Below are positions 51,430 to 60,464 of a stretch of DNA of 64,000 nt, one piece after another. Under the pieces are notes generated by a model. It was not told the origin of the DNA and made no database searches. It saw only the letters and a list, made by a program, of their open reading frames with translations. The translations under genes were made by a program, and so were the position numbers. The DNA comes from Mycolicibacterium canariasense (GTDB lineage Bacteria > Actinomycetota > Actinomycetes > Mycobacteriales > Mycobacteriaceae). The stretch is from positions 186,001 to 250,000 of the forward strand of contig NZ_LQOL01000081.1 in assembly GCF_002101555.1 (NCBI RefSeq), given 5' to 3'. Numbering within the stretch: position 1 is the stretch's first letter; each line of letters begins with the position of its first letter.

Positions 51430-53504
51430 CAGCGGGTGCCCTGCGCCTGAATCGCGGTGATCGCCACGGTGTTGACGATATCTTCCACCAGCGCACCGCG
51501 GGACAGGTCGTTGACCGGCTTGTTCAGCCCTTGCAGCACCGGCCCGATGGCGATGGCGCCGGCGCTGCGCTGCACCGCCTTGTAGGTGTTGTTGCCGGTG
51601 TTCAGGTCGGGGAAGATCAGCACGGTGGCCCGGCCGGCCACCGGCGAATCCGGCATCTTGGTGACCGCCACGGACGGCTCGACGGCGGCGTCGTACTGGA
51701 TGGGGCCCTCGACCAGCAGGTTGGGTTCCCGTTCCCGGACGAGTTCGGTTGCCGCCCTGACCTTGTCGACATCCGCCCCGGTGCCCGACGTGCCGGTGGA
51801 GTAGGACAGCATCGCGACGCGCGGGTCGATGCCGAACTGGGCGGCGGTGCGCGCCGAGGAGATCGCGATATCGGCGAGTTGCTCGGAGGTCGGGTCGGGC
51901 ACGATGGCGCAGTCGCCGTAGGCGAGCACGCGATCCGCCAGGCACATCAGGAAGATGGACGATACGGTCGACACCCCGGGCTGGGTCCTGATGATCTCGA
52001 AGGCGGGCCGGACGGTGTGCGCGGTGGTGTGCGCCGCGCCCGAGACCATGCCGTCGACCATGCCGTTGTGCACCAGCATGGTGCCGAAATACGAGACGTC
52101 GTGGATGATCTCGCGGGCCTGTTCGACGGTGACCCCCTTCTTGCGGCGCAGTTCGGCGTACTGCTGGGCGAACTGGTCGCACAGCTCGCTGGTGCGCGGG
52201 TCCAGCACCTGGGCGCCGTCCAGGTCGACACCCAGTTCGGCGGCGCGGCCACGGACCGCGGGTTCGTCACCGAGGATGGTCAGGTCGGCCACCTTGTGCG
52301 CCAGCAGCCGGCCGGCGGCCTGCAGGATCCGGTCGTCGTCGCCCTCGGGCAGCACGATGCGTTTACGGTCGCCGCGGGCCCGATCCTGCAGCTGGTAGGT
52401 GAACATCTGTGGGGTGATCACCTCGGGGATCGGAATGGCCAGCTGCGCAAGCAGATCCGCGGTGTCGACGTGGGCTTCCATCAGGGTTAGCGCGGTGTCG
52501 ATCTTGCGGGTGGAGGCGGCCGTCACCCGGCCGCGGGCCTTGGCCACCGCGCGTGCGGTGTCGTAGGTGCCCGAGTCGGTGGCAATGACCGGCAGGCGGA
52601 GCTTGAGCCCGTCGACCAGTTTGGCCACGGCGGGATGCAGTTGCAGGCCGCCGTTGAGGATCAGGCAGGACAGGGAGGGGAAGGTCTCCGCGGCGTGCGC
52701 GCCCATCACCGCCATCACCACATCGGAGCGGTCGCCGGGGGTGATGACGGCCATCCCGTCGCGCAGCCGTTCCAGCACGTGCTCGGCCGTCATGCCGGCC
52801 ACCAGCACGCTGAGCGCCTCGCGGTTGAGCAGCGCCGCGTCCCCACCGGTCAGCGTGCCGCCCACCGCGTCGCGCAGTTCGGCCACCGACGGCGCGACCA
52901 GCAGCGGCTCCTCGGGCAGCACATAGCTTTTCGGGCCGAGCGGGGCCAGCGCCGCGGCCACCTCGGTCAGCTGGGCGGGATCGCAGCGGTTGGCCACCAC
53001 CGCGGCGGTGTGCGCGTGCTGGGCAACCAGCTCGGCCAGGCACAGCTCGGCGACCTGCGCGACCTCCGCGGGGGTCCGGTCCGAGGCGCGCACCGCCAGC
53101 ACGACGGGGGCACCCAGGTTGACGGCGATGCGCGCGTTGACGGCCAACTCGCTGGGGCTGGCGACGTCGGTGTAGTCACTGCCCACGATGACGACGGCAT
53201 CGCACGCGTCGGCCACGTGGTGGTAGCGCTCGACGATCTCGGCGATGGCGCCGTCGAGGTCTTCGTGCAGGCGCTGGTAGCTGACGCCGACGCAGTCCTG
53301 GTAGCCGAGTCCGGCGGTGGCGTGACCCAGCAGCAGCTCCAGGATGTAGTCGCTGCCGTCCTCTCCGGAGCGGGCGATCGGCCGAAAGACGCCGACCTTG
53401 GCGACGGTCGCCGCCAGCCGCGCCAGGATGCCGAGCGCGATGGTGGACTTGCCGGTGTCACCTTCGGGTGAGGCGATGTAGATCGCGGACGCAGCGGGGG
53501 CCAT
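51429..53504 (-). CDS. pta: Phosphate acetyltransferase
   Basis: 691 residues, the long form. An N-terminal P-loop domain (IASPEGDTGKSTIALG, residues about 9-24), a DRTGG middle domain, and a C-terminal catalytic PTA_PTB domain (from about 370: RIVLPEGDDDRIL, MVSGAAHTTAHTVRP, LNTGNNTYKAVQR). It makes acetyl-CoA from acetyl phosphate. The ATG at 53504 gives the 690-residue-class length seen in mycobacteria; upstream in-frame codons lie within the DUF222 gene 3' region and are not needed. Confidence 0.95.
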   Translation of the reverse strand: MAPAASAIYIASPEGDTGKSTIALGILARLAATVAKVGVFRPIARSGEDGSDYILELLLGHATAGLGYQDCVGVSYQRLHEDLDGAIAEIVERYHHVADACDAVVIVGSDYTDVASPSELAVNARIAVNLGAPVVLAVRASDRTPAEVAQVAELCLAELVAQHAHTAAVVANRCDPAQLTEVAAALAPLGPKSYVLPEEPLLVAPSVAELRDAVGGTLTGGDAALLNREALSVLVAGMTAEHVLERLRDGMAVITPGDRSDVVMAVMGAHAAETFPSLSCLILNGGLQLHPAVAKLVDGLKLRLPVIATDSGTYDTARAVAKARGRVTAASTRKIDTALTLMEAHVDTADLLAQLAIPIPEVITPQMFTYQLQDRARGDRKRIVLPEGDDDRILQAAGRLLAHKVADLTILGDEPAVRGRAAELGVDLDGAQVLDPRTSELCDQFAQQYAELRRKKGVTVEQAREIIHDVSYFGTMLVHNGMVDGMVSGAAHTTAHTVRPAFEIIRTQPGVSTVSSIFLMCLADRVLAYGDCAIVPDPTSEQLADIAISSARTAAQFGIDPRVAMLSYSTGTSGTGADVDKVRAATELVREREPNLLVEGPIQYDAAVEPSVAVTKMPDSPVAGRATVLIFPDLNTGNNTYKAVQRSAGAIAIGPVLQGLNKPVNDLSRGALVEDIVNTVAITAIQAQGTR

Positions 53505-53544
53505 GGGTAAGAGCCAACCAAATGACCCAACGTGAGCCAACTCA

Positions 53545-55017
53545 TCATGGGTCGTCCCCGTCGTCCCCGTCGTCCCGGCCCGGTGGGTGTAGGAGCTCCT
53601 CGGGGTGGAAGTGGTGGTTGATCCTGTCCTGGCCGGTATCGAGAAGGGGCGGGGGCAGCCAGTGGACGCGGCCGTCGTCCCCGATCTCGGTGCTCCAGCC
53701 GGTGTCGAAGGCCAGCTGGTTGTCCCGGTCGCAGCCAAGGCCCAGGTTGTCGGCGTTGGTCGGGCCGCCGTCGATCCAGTCCTGGTCGACGTGCATGCCT
53801 TGGCATTGCGCGGCAGGCCGGGTGCAGCCCGGTCGGCTGCACCCGCGATCCCGCGCGACCATGACCAGGCGTTGACCGACCGAAGCGGTGCGCCTTGTGC
53901 GGCCCAGGTAGAGCGGCAGGCTCTTGTGCCCGTCGAACACGGCCAGGTAATGCTCGGCGTGGCCGGCCAACCGGATGACATCGCGCATCGGCACGAGGGT
54001 GCCGACACTGGTGACGGCGATTCCGGACTTGGCCGCCAACTCGGACAGTGTCGTCGAGATGAGCAGGGTGACCGGCAGCCCGTTGTGTTGCCCGAGCCGG
54101 CCGGACATCAGGGCGTGGCGCAGGATCGCCTTGAGGGCATCGTGGTTGCGTTGAGGTGGGGTGCGCATATCGCGCGCCCGGGGCGAGGGTTGCGTGCAGC
54201 CGGGGTCGTCGGCGGCATCCGCGGCCGCACTCGGCTCGGGCTTGTCCTCGGGGAGCAACGGGTTGACCGAGTCGGGATCGTCGGGGTTGTTGACGCCCCT
54301 GGCGGCCAGGACGGTGTTGAGGGTTCGCAGGTAGCCGGCCGTTTCCGCGTCGACATGACCGCTGACCCGGGAGAGCCCGTCGGGTCCCTGGCGCCCGATC
54401 GTGAGGCCGCGTTTGGCGGCAGTGGGGTCCGGGCCTTCCAGGCCATCCTGATTCATCAGGTACACCGCGCGATCGGCCAGGGCGGACACCTCCGCAGGAG
54501 ATACGTGCCGGGCCGCGGTGGCCAGCGTGGCCTCCAGCGCCGAGCAGCCGGCGGGGTCGCAGACCTTGGCGGCCCTCCTCAGCCCGTCGCGGATGGCGCA
54601 GACATGATCGATGCTGATCGCCCCCTGCGCCAATGCCGCCGCGGTCGCCGGCAGGGCCGGTTCGATGGTGCCGCCGCACGTCGGGTATCGCGGGCCCAGA
54701 TCCTCGGCGAACTCGACCCGGCGCTTGGCCTCGGCCTCACCGATGCGCATGCGCGTCATCAACACCTTGGTCCAGGTGCGTTCGCCGATCTCGGCGGGTG
54801 TCACCAGGGTCTGCAGGGCGGCCATGATCCGGTGGTCGACACCGGCGGTGGTGCGGGCCCGGTGTTCACGGCGGGACTGCAACGCCAACAACTCAGCAAC
54901 GGTGAACGCGGTGAAGTCCAGTCCGGCCAGGGCTTCGCAGGCGGAGTCGTAGGCGTCGAAGGCGGCCAGCACCGAGGCTCGATCGAAGGCCCGATCCGAC
55001 ACCGCATTCGCTGACAT
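53545..55017 (-). CDS. DUF222 / HNH endonuclease-signature protein (13E12 repeat family)
   Basis: About 490 residues. An N-terminal DUF222 region (about 1-300, including RAEARRR-like RIGEAEAKRRVEFAEDLG and AAALAQGAISIDHVCAI) is followed by a C-terminal HNH-like segment with CSRPGCTRPAAQCQGMHVDQDW, DGGPTNADNLGLGC. The usual HH pair is replaced by MHV, so cleavage activity is uncertain. A run of Asp residues (DDGDDGDD) ends the protein. I chose ATG 55017; GTG 55053 is in frame. These proteins recur many times in mycobacterial genomes. No flanking repeats were seen. Confidence 0.85.
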   Translation of the reverse strand: MSANAVSDRAFDRASVLAAFDAYDSACEALAGLDFTAFTVAELLALQSRREHRARTTAGVDHRIMAALQTLVTPAEIGERTWTKVLMTRMRIGEAEAKRRVEFAEDLGPRYPTCGGTIEPALPATAAALAQGAISIDHVCAIRDGLRRAAKVCDPAGCSALEATLATAARHVSPAEVSALADRAVYLMNQDGLEGPDPTAAKRGLTIGRQGPDGLSRVSGHVDAETAGYLRTLNTVLAARGVNNPDDPDSVNPLLPEDKPEPSAAADAADDPGCTQPSPRARDMRTPPQRNHDALKAILRHALMSGRLGQHNGLPVTLLISTTLSELAAKSGIAVTSVGTLVPMRDVIRLAGHAEHYLAVFDGHKSLPLYLGRTRRTASVGQRLVMVARDRGCSRPGCTRPAAQCQGMHVDQDWIDGGPTNADNLGLGCDRDNQLAFDTGWSTEIGDDGRVHWLPPPLLDTGQDRINHHFHPEELLHPPGRDDGDDGDDP

Positions 55018-55056
55018 GTTCGAAACGCTACGCGCCACCACCGACAGATCCACGAG

Positions 55057-55083
55057 TTATCCACAATCACCGATTCATCCACA
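55057..55083. repeat. Two DnaA-box-like sites
   Basis: TTATCCACA (55057-55065) is a perfect consensus DnaA box. TCATCCACA (55075-55083) differs by one base. They have the same orientation and are spaced 18 bases start to start, close to two helical turns. They lie just upstream of the DUF222 gene in a 200-base gap that otherwise holds nothing I recognise. Confidence 0.45.
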
Positions 55084-55217
55084 GATGCTGTGGTGCAACG
55101 CGATTCGGACTTGACATTCACCTGCGACGGCAACCAACCGCCGGTGCGGAACTGTCGCTGAAATGTCGCTCGGAGGCGGGCACTGATGACCCTCCAACAC
55201 TGGCGCGTCGGCAGCGC

Positions 55218-55607
55218 TCAGTCCCCGCCGGCCACCGGCGACAGATGCTCGTGCACGGCCAGCAACCGCTCTCCCACCCGGGCGAAAACGATGGTCTCGC
55301 GCTCGTCGGTGGTGGTCTCCACGCTGTTCTCGGATGTGGTGGTCCGCACCGAATGGGTGAACACGGCGAGGTCGCCGTGGAGCTGCACCAGCCGGTCGGT
55401 GCTGGTGCACGACACCACCCGCCAGCCCGCGGCCAGCCAGCCGGCCCACAGCGCCTCGTAGGCCGCACGGTTGTCCAGCCGCGCCGGTTCCGGATGGAAC
55501 ACGAACGTGGCATCGGGACTGAAGCAGGCGAAGTACGCCGCGGTGTCGGTGGCGGCGAACGCCGCAACCAGGGCATCGGCGGCCGCCAGCACGTCGTCCT
55601 CGGTCAC
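55218..55607 (-). CDS. SnoaL/DUF4440-like NTF2-fold protein
   Basis: 129 residues with the NTF2-like layout: AAADALVAAFAATDTAAYFACFSPDATFVFHPEP, a middle AAYEALWAGWLAAGW, and C-terminal strands ETIVFARVGERLLAVHEHLSP. Members act as small enzymes or ligand-binding proteins. The GTG at 55607 overlaps the stop of the aminotransferase-fold gene (GTGA), so it is the last gene of the leftward arm of an amino-alcohol cluster. The function is unknown. Confidence 0.8.
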   Translation of the reverse strand: MTEDDVLAAADALVAAFAATDTAAYFACFSPDATFVFHPEPARLDNRAAYEALWAGWLAAGWRVVSCTSTDRLVQLHGDLAVFTHSVRTTTSENSVETTTDERETIVFARVGERLLAVHEHLSPVAGGD

Positions 55608-56872
55608 AGTTGGCGCAGCACCCCTTCGAACTCCGTGCAGAACCGGTCCACATCGGCCATCGAGAACACCAGCGGCGGCCGGATCTTCAGCACATTACTG
55701 TCCGCACCGCACACCGAGATCAGCACCCGGCGTTCCCGCATGGCATTGACCATGTGCTTGGCGGTGCCCGCCGAGTCGACCTCCACCCCGATGTAGAGCC
55801 CGGCGCCGCGCACCTCGCGCACCACCGGATGGCCGTCGCCCAGCCGCGTCAACGCGACCCGCAGTGCCCCACCCACCTCGGCGGCATTGGCCACCAACTT
55901 CTCGTCCTCGATCACGTCGAGCACCGCGGCGGCCGCCGCCATCGACACCGGGTTGCCACCGAAGGTGTTGAAATACGGTATCCCCCTGGCGAATTCCTCC
56001 AGCACGGAGCTGCGCGCCGCCATCGCCGCGACCGGAAGCCCGTTGGCCATCGGCTTGCCCATGGTGACCAGATCGGGCACCACGCCGTGCCGATCGAAGC
56101 CCCACATGGCGTCACCGGTGCGCCCGAAGCCGGGCTGCACCTCGTCGGCGATGAACACCCCACCGGCGGCGCGCACCGCCTCGACCGCCGGGCCGAGCAC
56201 CGACGGATCCGGATAGATGCCGTCCGAGGAGAACACGGTGTCCACGATCAGTGCGCTCACCCCGAGCCCGCAGGCCCTCAGGTCGGCGATCGCCGCGTCC
56301 ACCCCGCCGAGGTCGGGTGCGACGGTGCGGACATGCGGACCGACCACGGTCGCACCGCCGATGGACGGCGAAATCGCCGTCACCGCAGCGGTATTGCCGT
56401 GGTAGGCATCATTGGTGATGATGACGCCGGTGGCCCCGGTGTAGAACTGGGCCACCCGCAACGCCAGATCGTTGACCTCCGAACCGGTGCAGGCATACAT
56501 CACCTGATACGAGTCGGCGGCCCCCAGATCGGGAAACGTCGCCAGCAGCCGGGCGGAGTAGTCGACGATCCCCTCGTGCAGATAGCGGGTGTGGGTGTTG
56601 AGCAGGCTCAGCTGGCGGGTCACCGCGTCCACGACGTGCGGGTGGGCATGCCCGACGCTGGCGACGTTGTTGTAGGCGTCCAGGTACTCCCTGCCGTCGG
56701 CGTCGTACAGCAGGGTGCCCCGCCCCCGGACCAGGTGTACCGGCCGTTCGTAGAACAGCCGGTACGCCGGGCCCAGCATCCGCTCCCTGGCAGCTATCAG
56801 GGGGTCGTCCTGCAGACCGCCCTGATAGCTGTTGGAGTCCATGATCTTTGAGAATGCCTTGGCATTGGACAT
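55604..56872 (-). CDS. Class III PLP enzyme, probable phospho-lyase (ETNPPL/PHYKPL-like)
   Basis: 422 residues, fold-type I class III aminotransferase with the PLP Lys in TMGKPMANG (about residue 270) and DEVQPGFGRTG. The N-terminal third (NNVASVGHAHPHVVDAV, LNTHTRYLHEGIVDYSARL) matches the ethanolamine-phosphate and phosphohydroxylysine phospho-lyase group better than ordinary aminotransferases. These release ammonia and phosphate from a phospho-amino alcohol to give an aldehyde. The neighbouring kinase-fold gene fits that use. A plain aminotransferase remains possible. Confidence 0.85.
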   Translation of the reverse strand: MSNAKAFSKIMDSNSYQGGLQDDPLIAARERMLGPAYRLFYERPVHLVRGRGTLLYDADGREYLDAYNNVASVGHAHPHVVDAVTRQLSLLNTHTRYLHEGIVDYSARLLATFPDLGAADSYQVMYACTGSEVNDLALRVAQFYTGATGVIITNDAYHGNTAAVTAISPSIGGATVVGPHVRTVAPDLGGVDAAIADLRACGLGVSALIVDTVFSSDGIYPDPSVLGPAVEAVRAAGGVFIADEVQPGFGRTGDAMWGFDRHGVVPDLVTMGKPMANGLPVAAMAARSSVLEEFARGIPYFNTFGGNPVSMAAAAAVLDVIEDEKLVANAAEVGGALRVALTRLGDGHPVVREVRGAGLYIGVEVDSAGTAKHMVNAMRERRVLISVCGADSNVLKIRPPLVFSMADVDRFCTEFEGVLRQL

Positions 56873-56878
56873 GTGTGC

Positions 56879-58438
56879 CTAGCGTTCGTGGGCTTCTTCC
56901 AACACGGTACGGCCCAGTTCGGCATACCGCTGCGGATCCCGGAACTTCAGCAGCAGCGCCCACAGCACGCCCCCGATGCCCACCACGGCGACCACCCACG
57001 GGATGGCCGCGAAGATCCAGTCCGTGGCCGCCGCGCCCGCGGCGAACGAGGCGTTCTTGGCCAGCAGGTAGATCACGTACACCATGCCGAGCCCACCCAA
57101 CAGCGGCGCCAGGAAGGTGCTGAACCAGTTGGCCGTCTCCGGATGACGTTTCTGCACATGGAAGTACGAGATCACCGAGAACGCCGCCAGCGCCTGCACG
57201 ATCATGATGGCGGTGGTGCCCAGCAAGGCCATCAGGCCGTACAGGCCGGTGTAGGGATCACGCTGGGTGAACTCGAAGAACAGCACCACCAGGGTGGCGA
57301 AACCGGTCTGCACGAAGCCGGCGATGTGCGGGGAACCGTGCACCGGGTGGGTGGCACCGAGGGTCTTGCGCATCCCGGGGATGACGTCCTCCCGGCCCAG
57401 CGCGTACAGGTAGCGCGCGGCGCAGTTGTGGAACGCCATACCGCAGGCGAACGACCCCGTCATCAGCAGGATCTTGAACAGGTCGACCGCCCACTGGCCC
57501 AGGTGCTCATGCACCGGGTTGAAGAAGATGTTGCCGGCCGTCGCCGAATCCTGCGCCAGCGCAACGGCATTCTCCGGTCCGGTGCCGACGATCGCCAGCC
57601 AGGACACCAGCACGTAGAACACGCCGATGCCGATGACCGAGCTCACCACGGCGATCGGGATGATCTTCTTGGGGTTGCGCGATTCCTCGCCGTACATGGC
57701 GCTGGATTCGAAGCCGACCCAGGACCAGAAGGCGAAGAACAGGCCGACACCAGCGGAGCCGGCGACGGTGATCAGGGAGCCGTCCGGACCGGCCACCACA
57801 CCCGAGAGGCTGTGAAAACCGTTGATCGGGTTGAGCGATCCCCACGACCAGCCCTGCGGGCCACCGCCGGTGAAGAGCACCGACAGCGCCATCAGCGCCA
57901 GCATCACGATCTCGGTGATGAGGAAGACGCCGAGCACCTTGGCGGCCAGGTTGATGTCGAAGTAGGTGAGCACGGCGTTGATGGCCAGCATCACCAGCGC
58001 GAACACGATCCACGGCACGTGGATGTTGAACAGCGACGAGAACAGGTCGTTGCCGAAGAACGAGAAGATGCCGATCAGCGACGCCTCGAACACCATGTAG
58101 GCCAGCGCGGTCAGGAAGCCCGCACCCAGCCCGACGATGCGGCCGAGACCATGGGAGATGTACCCGTAGAAGGCGCCGGTCGCGGTGATGTGCTTGCTCA
58201 TCTTGGCGTAGCCGATGGCGAACAGGGTCAGCACGATGGTGGCGACGAAGTAACCGGCAGGCGCGTAGGCGCCGTTACCGAAGCCGACGGAGATCGGCAC
58301 GTTGCCGACCATGGCGGTGATCGGCGCGGCGGTGGCGACCGCCATGAACAGCACGCCCACCAGCCCGACCGCATTGGGCTTCAGGCGTTGGACGGTATCG
58401 GTGCCCGACGGCACCGGTGGATCGATGATTTCGCTCAT
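56879..58438 (-). CDS. APC family amino acid/amine permease
   Basis: 519 residues, about 12 to 14 transmembrane helices. The N-terminal LKPNAVGLVGVLFMAVATAAPITAM and FWSWVGFESSAMYGEESRNPKKIIP (motif after helix 6) are typical of APC transporters. I chose ATG 58438 (MSEIIDPPVPSG), with AGGGA about 8 bases upstream. It is the first gene of the leftward arm and probably imports the amine substrate of the phospho-lyase and kinase. Confidence 0.88.
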   Translation of the reverse strand: MSEIIDPPVPSGTDTVQRLKPNAVGLVGVLFMAVATAAPITAMVGNVPISVGFGNGAYAPAGYFVATIVLTLFAIGYAKMSKHITATGAFYGYISHGLGRIVGLGAGFLTALAYMVFEASLIGIFSFFGNDLFSSLFNIHVPWIVFALVMLAINAVLTYFDINLAAKVLGVFLITEIVMLALMALSVLFTGGGPQGWSWGSLNPINGFHSLSGVVAGPDGSLITVAGSAGVGLFFAFWSWVGFESSAMYGEESRNPKKIIPIAVVSSVIGIGVFYVLVSWLAIVGTGPENAVALAQDSATAGNIFFNPVHEHLGQWAVDLFKILLMTGSFACGMAFHNCAARYLYALGREDVIPGMRKTLGATHPVHGSPHIAGFVQTGFATLVVLFFEFTQRDPYTGLYGLMALLGTTAIMIVQALAAFSVISYFHVQKRHPETANWFSTFLAPLLGGLGMVYVIYLLAKNASFAAGAAATDWIFAAIPWVVAVVGIGGVLWALLLKFRDPQRYAELGRTVLEEAHER

Positions 58439-58474
58439 TGAATCCCTATCTGAGGGGGTTTTACTGCGACCGAG

Positions 58475-58484
58475 ATTTGGTCTG
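58475..58484. promoter_or_regulatory. Direct repeat copy 1, candidate GntR half-site
   Basis: ATTTGGTCTG, 37 bases upstream of the APC permease ATG. An identical copy is at 58648-58657. TGGTCT is the half-site of HutC/DasR-type GntR operators, and a HutC-type GntR gene lies at 60465. Confidence 0.45.
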
Positions 58485-58647
58485 GTATCCGAAAGCCACC
58501 CGCTTCGGTGCTGGTGACGTTGTGCGACGCGGGCCATTGTTACCTCGGCGAGATTGCTTGGTCAACTGGAAGACTCAGCAATCACACGCCATGTTTCCAG
58601 CACGTTTCACGACCGCAGTTTTTGCAACAGGGAGGTAAATCTCGCCT

Positions 58648-58657
58648 ATTTGGTCTG
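58648..58657. promoter_or_regulatory. Direct repeat copy 2, candidate GntR half-site
   Basis: ATTTGGTCTG, ending 33 bases before the kinase-fold gene ATG at 58691. It is a perfect copy of the site at 58475-58484. The 252-base divergent gap (58439-58690) is otherwise without a recognisable gene and is more AT-rich than its surroundings. Confidence 0.45.
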
Positions 58658-58690
58658 CTTTGGATCGATACTTACGCCACACTGTTCGGC

Positions 58691-59680
58691 ATGCCGGGAC
58701 TGCCTGCCGACCACGAACGCTTCGCCCGGGCGGCACTGGCCGCCTACGGCCGCGACCTGGACACCCCGCTGCGCCTGCTCAGCCTCTCCGAGAACGCCAC
58801 CTACCTGGTGGGCGACGACGACCCGATCGTGCTGCGGGTGCACCGACCGGGCTACCACTCGCTGGACGCCATCCGCTCGGAACTGGCCTGGATGGCGGCG
58901 CTGCGGGCGGAGACCGTGGTCGACACACCGGAATTGGTCCGCTCGGCCGCCGGCCTCGAGGTGGTGACGGCGGAAGTGGACGGCCGCGAGCTCTACGTCG
59001 ACGCCGTCACCCTGATACCGGGGTGCACCGCCGAGGAGGCGCCCGACGCCGTCGGCTTCGCCACCCTCGGCGAATTGACGGCCATCATGCACGAGCACGT
59101 ACAGGATTGGTCCGTCCCGGCCGGCTTCACCCGGTTCCGCTGGGACCTCGACGACATCCTCGGGCCGGGGGCGCGCTGGGGAGACTGGCGCGCGGCGCCG
59201 GGCCTGGCCGAGGCCGACCGCGCCACCATCATGCGGGCGGTACACCACATCACCGAGGCACTCGCCGAATTCGGCACCGGCGCAGACCGATTCGGTCTGA
59301 TCCACGCGGACTTGCGGCTGTCCAACCTGATGATCGACCCGGCGGCGCCGTCGGACGGCATCACCGTGATCGACTTCGACGACGCCGGCTGGGGATGGCA
59401 CCTGGCCGATCTGGGCGCGGTGGTGTCGTGGATCGAGGACACCCCGGAAGCCGGCAGAATCGTGGCCGAATGGCTGCGTGGCTATCAGAAGGTGCGCAGG
59501 TTGCCCGACGAGCATCTGGCGCTCATCCCCACCTTCGTCATGCTGCGGCGGATTCAGCTCACCGCGTGGATCGCCTCCCACGCCGATGCCGACGCGGCCA
59601 TCGCGATCGGCCCGGGCTACGCCGTCGGGACCGCCCGGCTGGCCGAACGCTATCTCAACGACGACAGCTGGTTACGGTAA
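58691..59680 (+). CDS. Aminoglycoside-phosphotransferase-fold small-molecule kinase
   Basis: 329 residues. Kinase features are ENATYLV and IVLRVHRPGYHS in the N-lobe, FGLIHADLRLSNLMI (catalytic Asp and Asn, about 210-225) and VIDFDDAGWGWHLADLG (metal Asp). The fold covers homoserine kinase II, hydroxylysine kinase and choline or ethanolamine kinases. With a phospho-lyase-like PLP enzyme opposite it, an amino-alcohol kinase is the likely role. The ATG at 58691 starts the conserved sequence; upstream codons add only low-complexity sequence. Confidence 0.85.
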   Translation: MPGLPADHERFARAALAAYGRDLDTPLRLLSLSENATYLVGDDDPIVLRVHRPGYHSLDAIRSELAWMAALRAETVVDTPELVRSAAGLEVVTAEVDGRELYVDAVTLIPGCTAEEAPDAVGFATLGELTAIMHEHVQDWSVPAGFTRFRWDLDDILGPGARWGDWRAAPGLAEADRATIMRAVHHITEALAEFGTGADRFGLIHADLRLSNLMIDPAAPSDGITVIDFDDAGWGWHLADLGAVVSWIEDTPEAGRIVAEWLRGYQKVRRLPDEHLALIPTFVMLRRIQLTAWIASHADADAAIAIGPGYAVGTARLAERYLNDDSWLR

Positions 59681-59689
59681 AGGAGACCC

Positions 59690-60463
59690 ATGTTCGACCT
59701 GCAGTCCCGCTCGGTGCTGGTGACCGGCGGTAGCAAGGGCATCGGCCGCGGTATCGCGACGGTGTTCGCCCGCGCCGGCGCCGACGTGGCCGTCGCCGCC
59801 CGTTCGGCGGCCGACCTCGACGAGGCGGTCGCCGCCCTGGACGGACTGGGCAGCGGGAAGGTGATCGGGGTCCGCGTCGACGTCAGCGACCGCCAGTCCT
59901 GCACCGAGATGGCCGCGACGGTCACCGAAGCCTTCGGTGGTCTGGATGTGTTGTGCGCCAACGCCGGTATCTTCCCGGACGCACCGCTGGCGACCATGAC
60001 CCCCGAGCAGCTCAACCAGATCATGGGCATCAACGTCAACGGCACCTTCTTCGCCGTGCAGGCCTGTCTGGACGCCCTGATCGCGTCGGGCAGCGGCCGG
60101 GTCATCCTGACCTCGTCGATCACCGGTCCCATCACCGGCTACCCCGGCTGGTCGCACTACGGCGCCACCAAATCGGCGCAGCTGGGCTTCATGCGCACCG
60201 CGGCCATCGAGCTGGCGCCGCACAAGATCACCGTCAACGCCATCCTGCCGGGCAACATCATGACCGAGGGCTTGATCGGCAACGGCGAGGAGTACATCGC
60301 CAGCATGGCCCGATCCATCCCGGCCGGGGCCCTGGGCACCCCGGAGGACATCGGCCACCTGGCGGCATTCCTGGCCACCACCGAGGCGGCGTACATCACC
60401 GGCCAGGCCATCGCCGTCGACGGTGGGCAGGTGCTGCCCGAGTCGCTGGACGCTTTGGCCTGA
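59690..60463 (+). CDS. Short-chain dehydrogenase/reductase (FabG-like)
   Basis: 257 residues, classical SDR: TGGSKGIGRG cofactor motif, CANAGIF, catalytic YGATK near 156-160 and the LGTPEDIGHLAAFLATTEAAYITGQAIAVDGG C-terminal region typical of FabG-type reductases. AAAGGAGA lies 5 bases before the ATG. It follows the kinase-fold gene by 9 bases and could reduce or oxidise the aldehyde made by the phospho-lyase. The substrate is not known. Confidence 0.88.
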   Translation: MFDLQSRSVLVTGGSKGIGRGIATVFARAGADVAVAARSAADLDEAVAALDGLGSGKVIGVRVDVSDRQSCTEMAATVTEAFGGLDVLCANAGIFPDAPLATMTPEQLNQIMGINVNGTFFAVQACLDALIASGSGRVILTSSITGPITGYPGWSHYGATKSAQLGFMRTAAIELAPHKITVNAILPGNIMTEGLIGNGEEYIASMARSIPAGALGTPEDIGHLAAFLATTEAAYITGQAIAVDGGQVLPESLDALA

Positions 60464-60464
60464 C

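Noticed and set aside
53505..54008. Extended pta open frame of 859 codons
   Set aside because: The extra 168 codons overlap the 3' part of the DUF222 gene in another frame and are low-complexity. The ATG at 53504 gives the normal Pta N-terminal P-loop domain.
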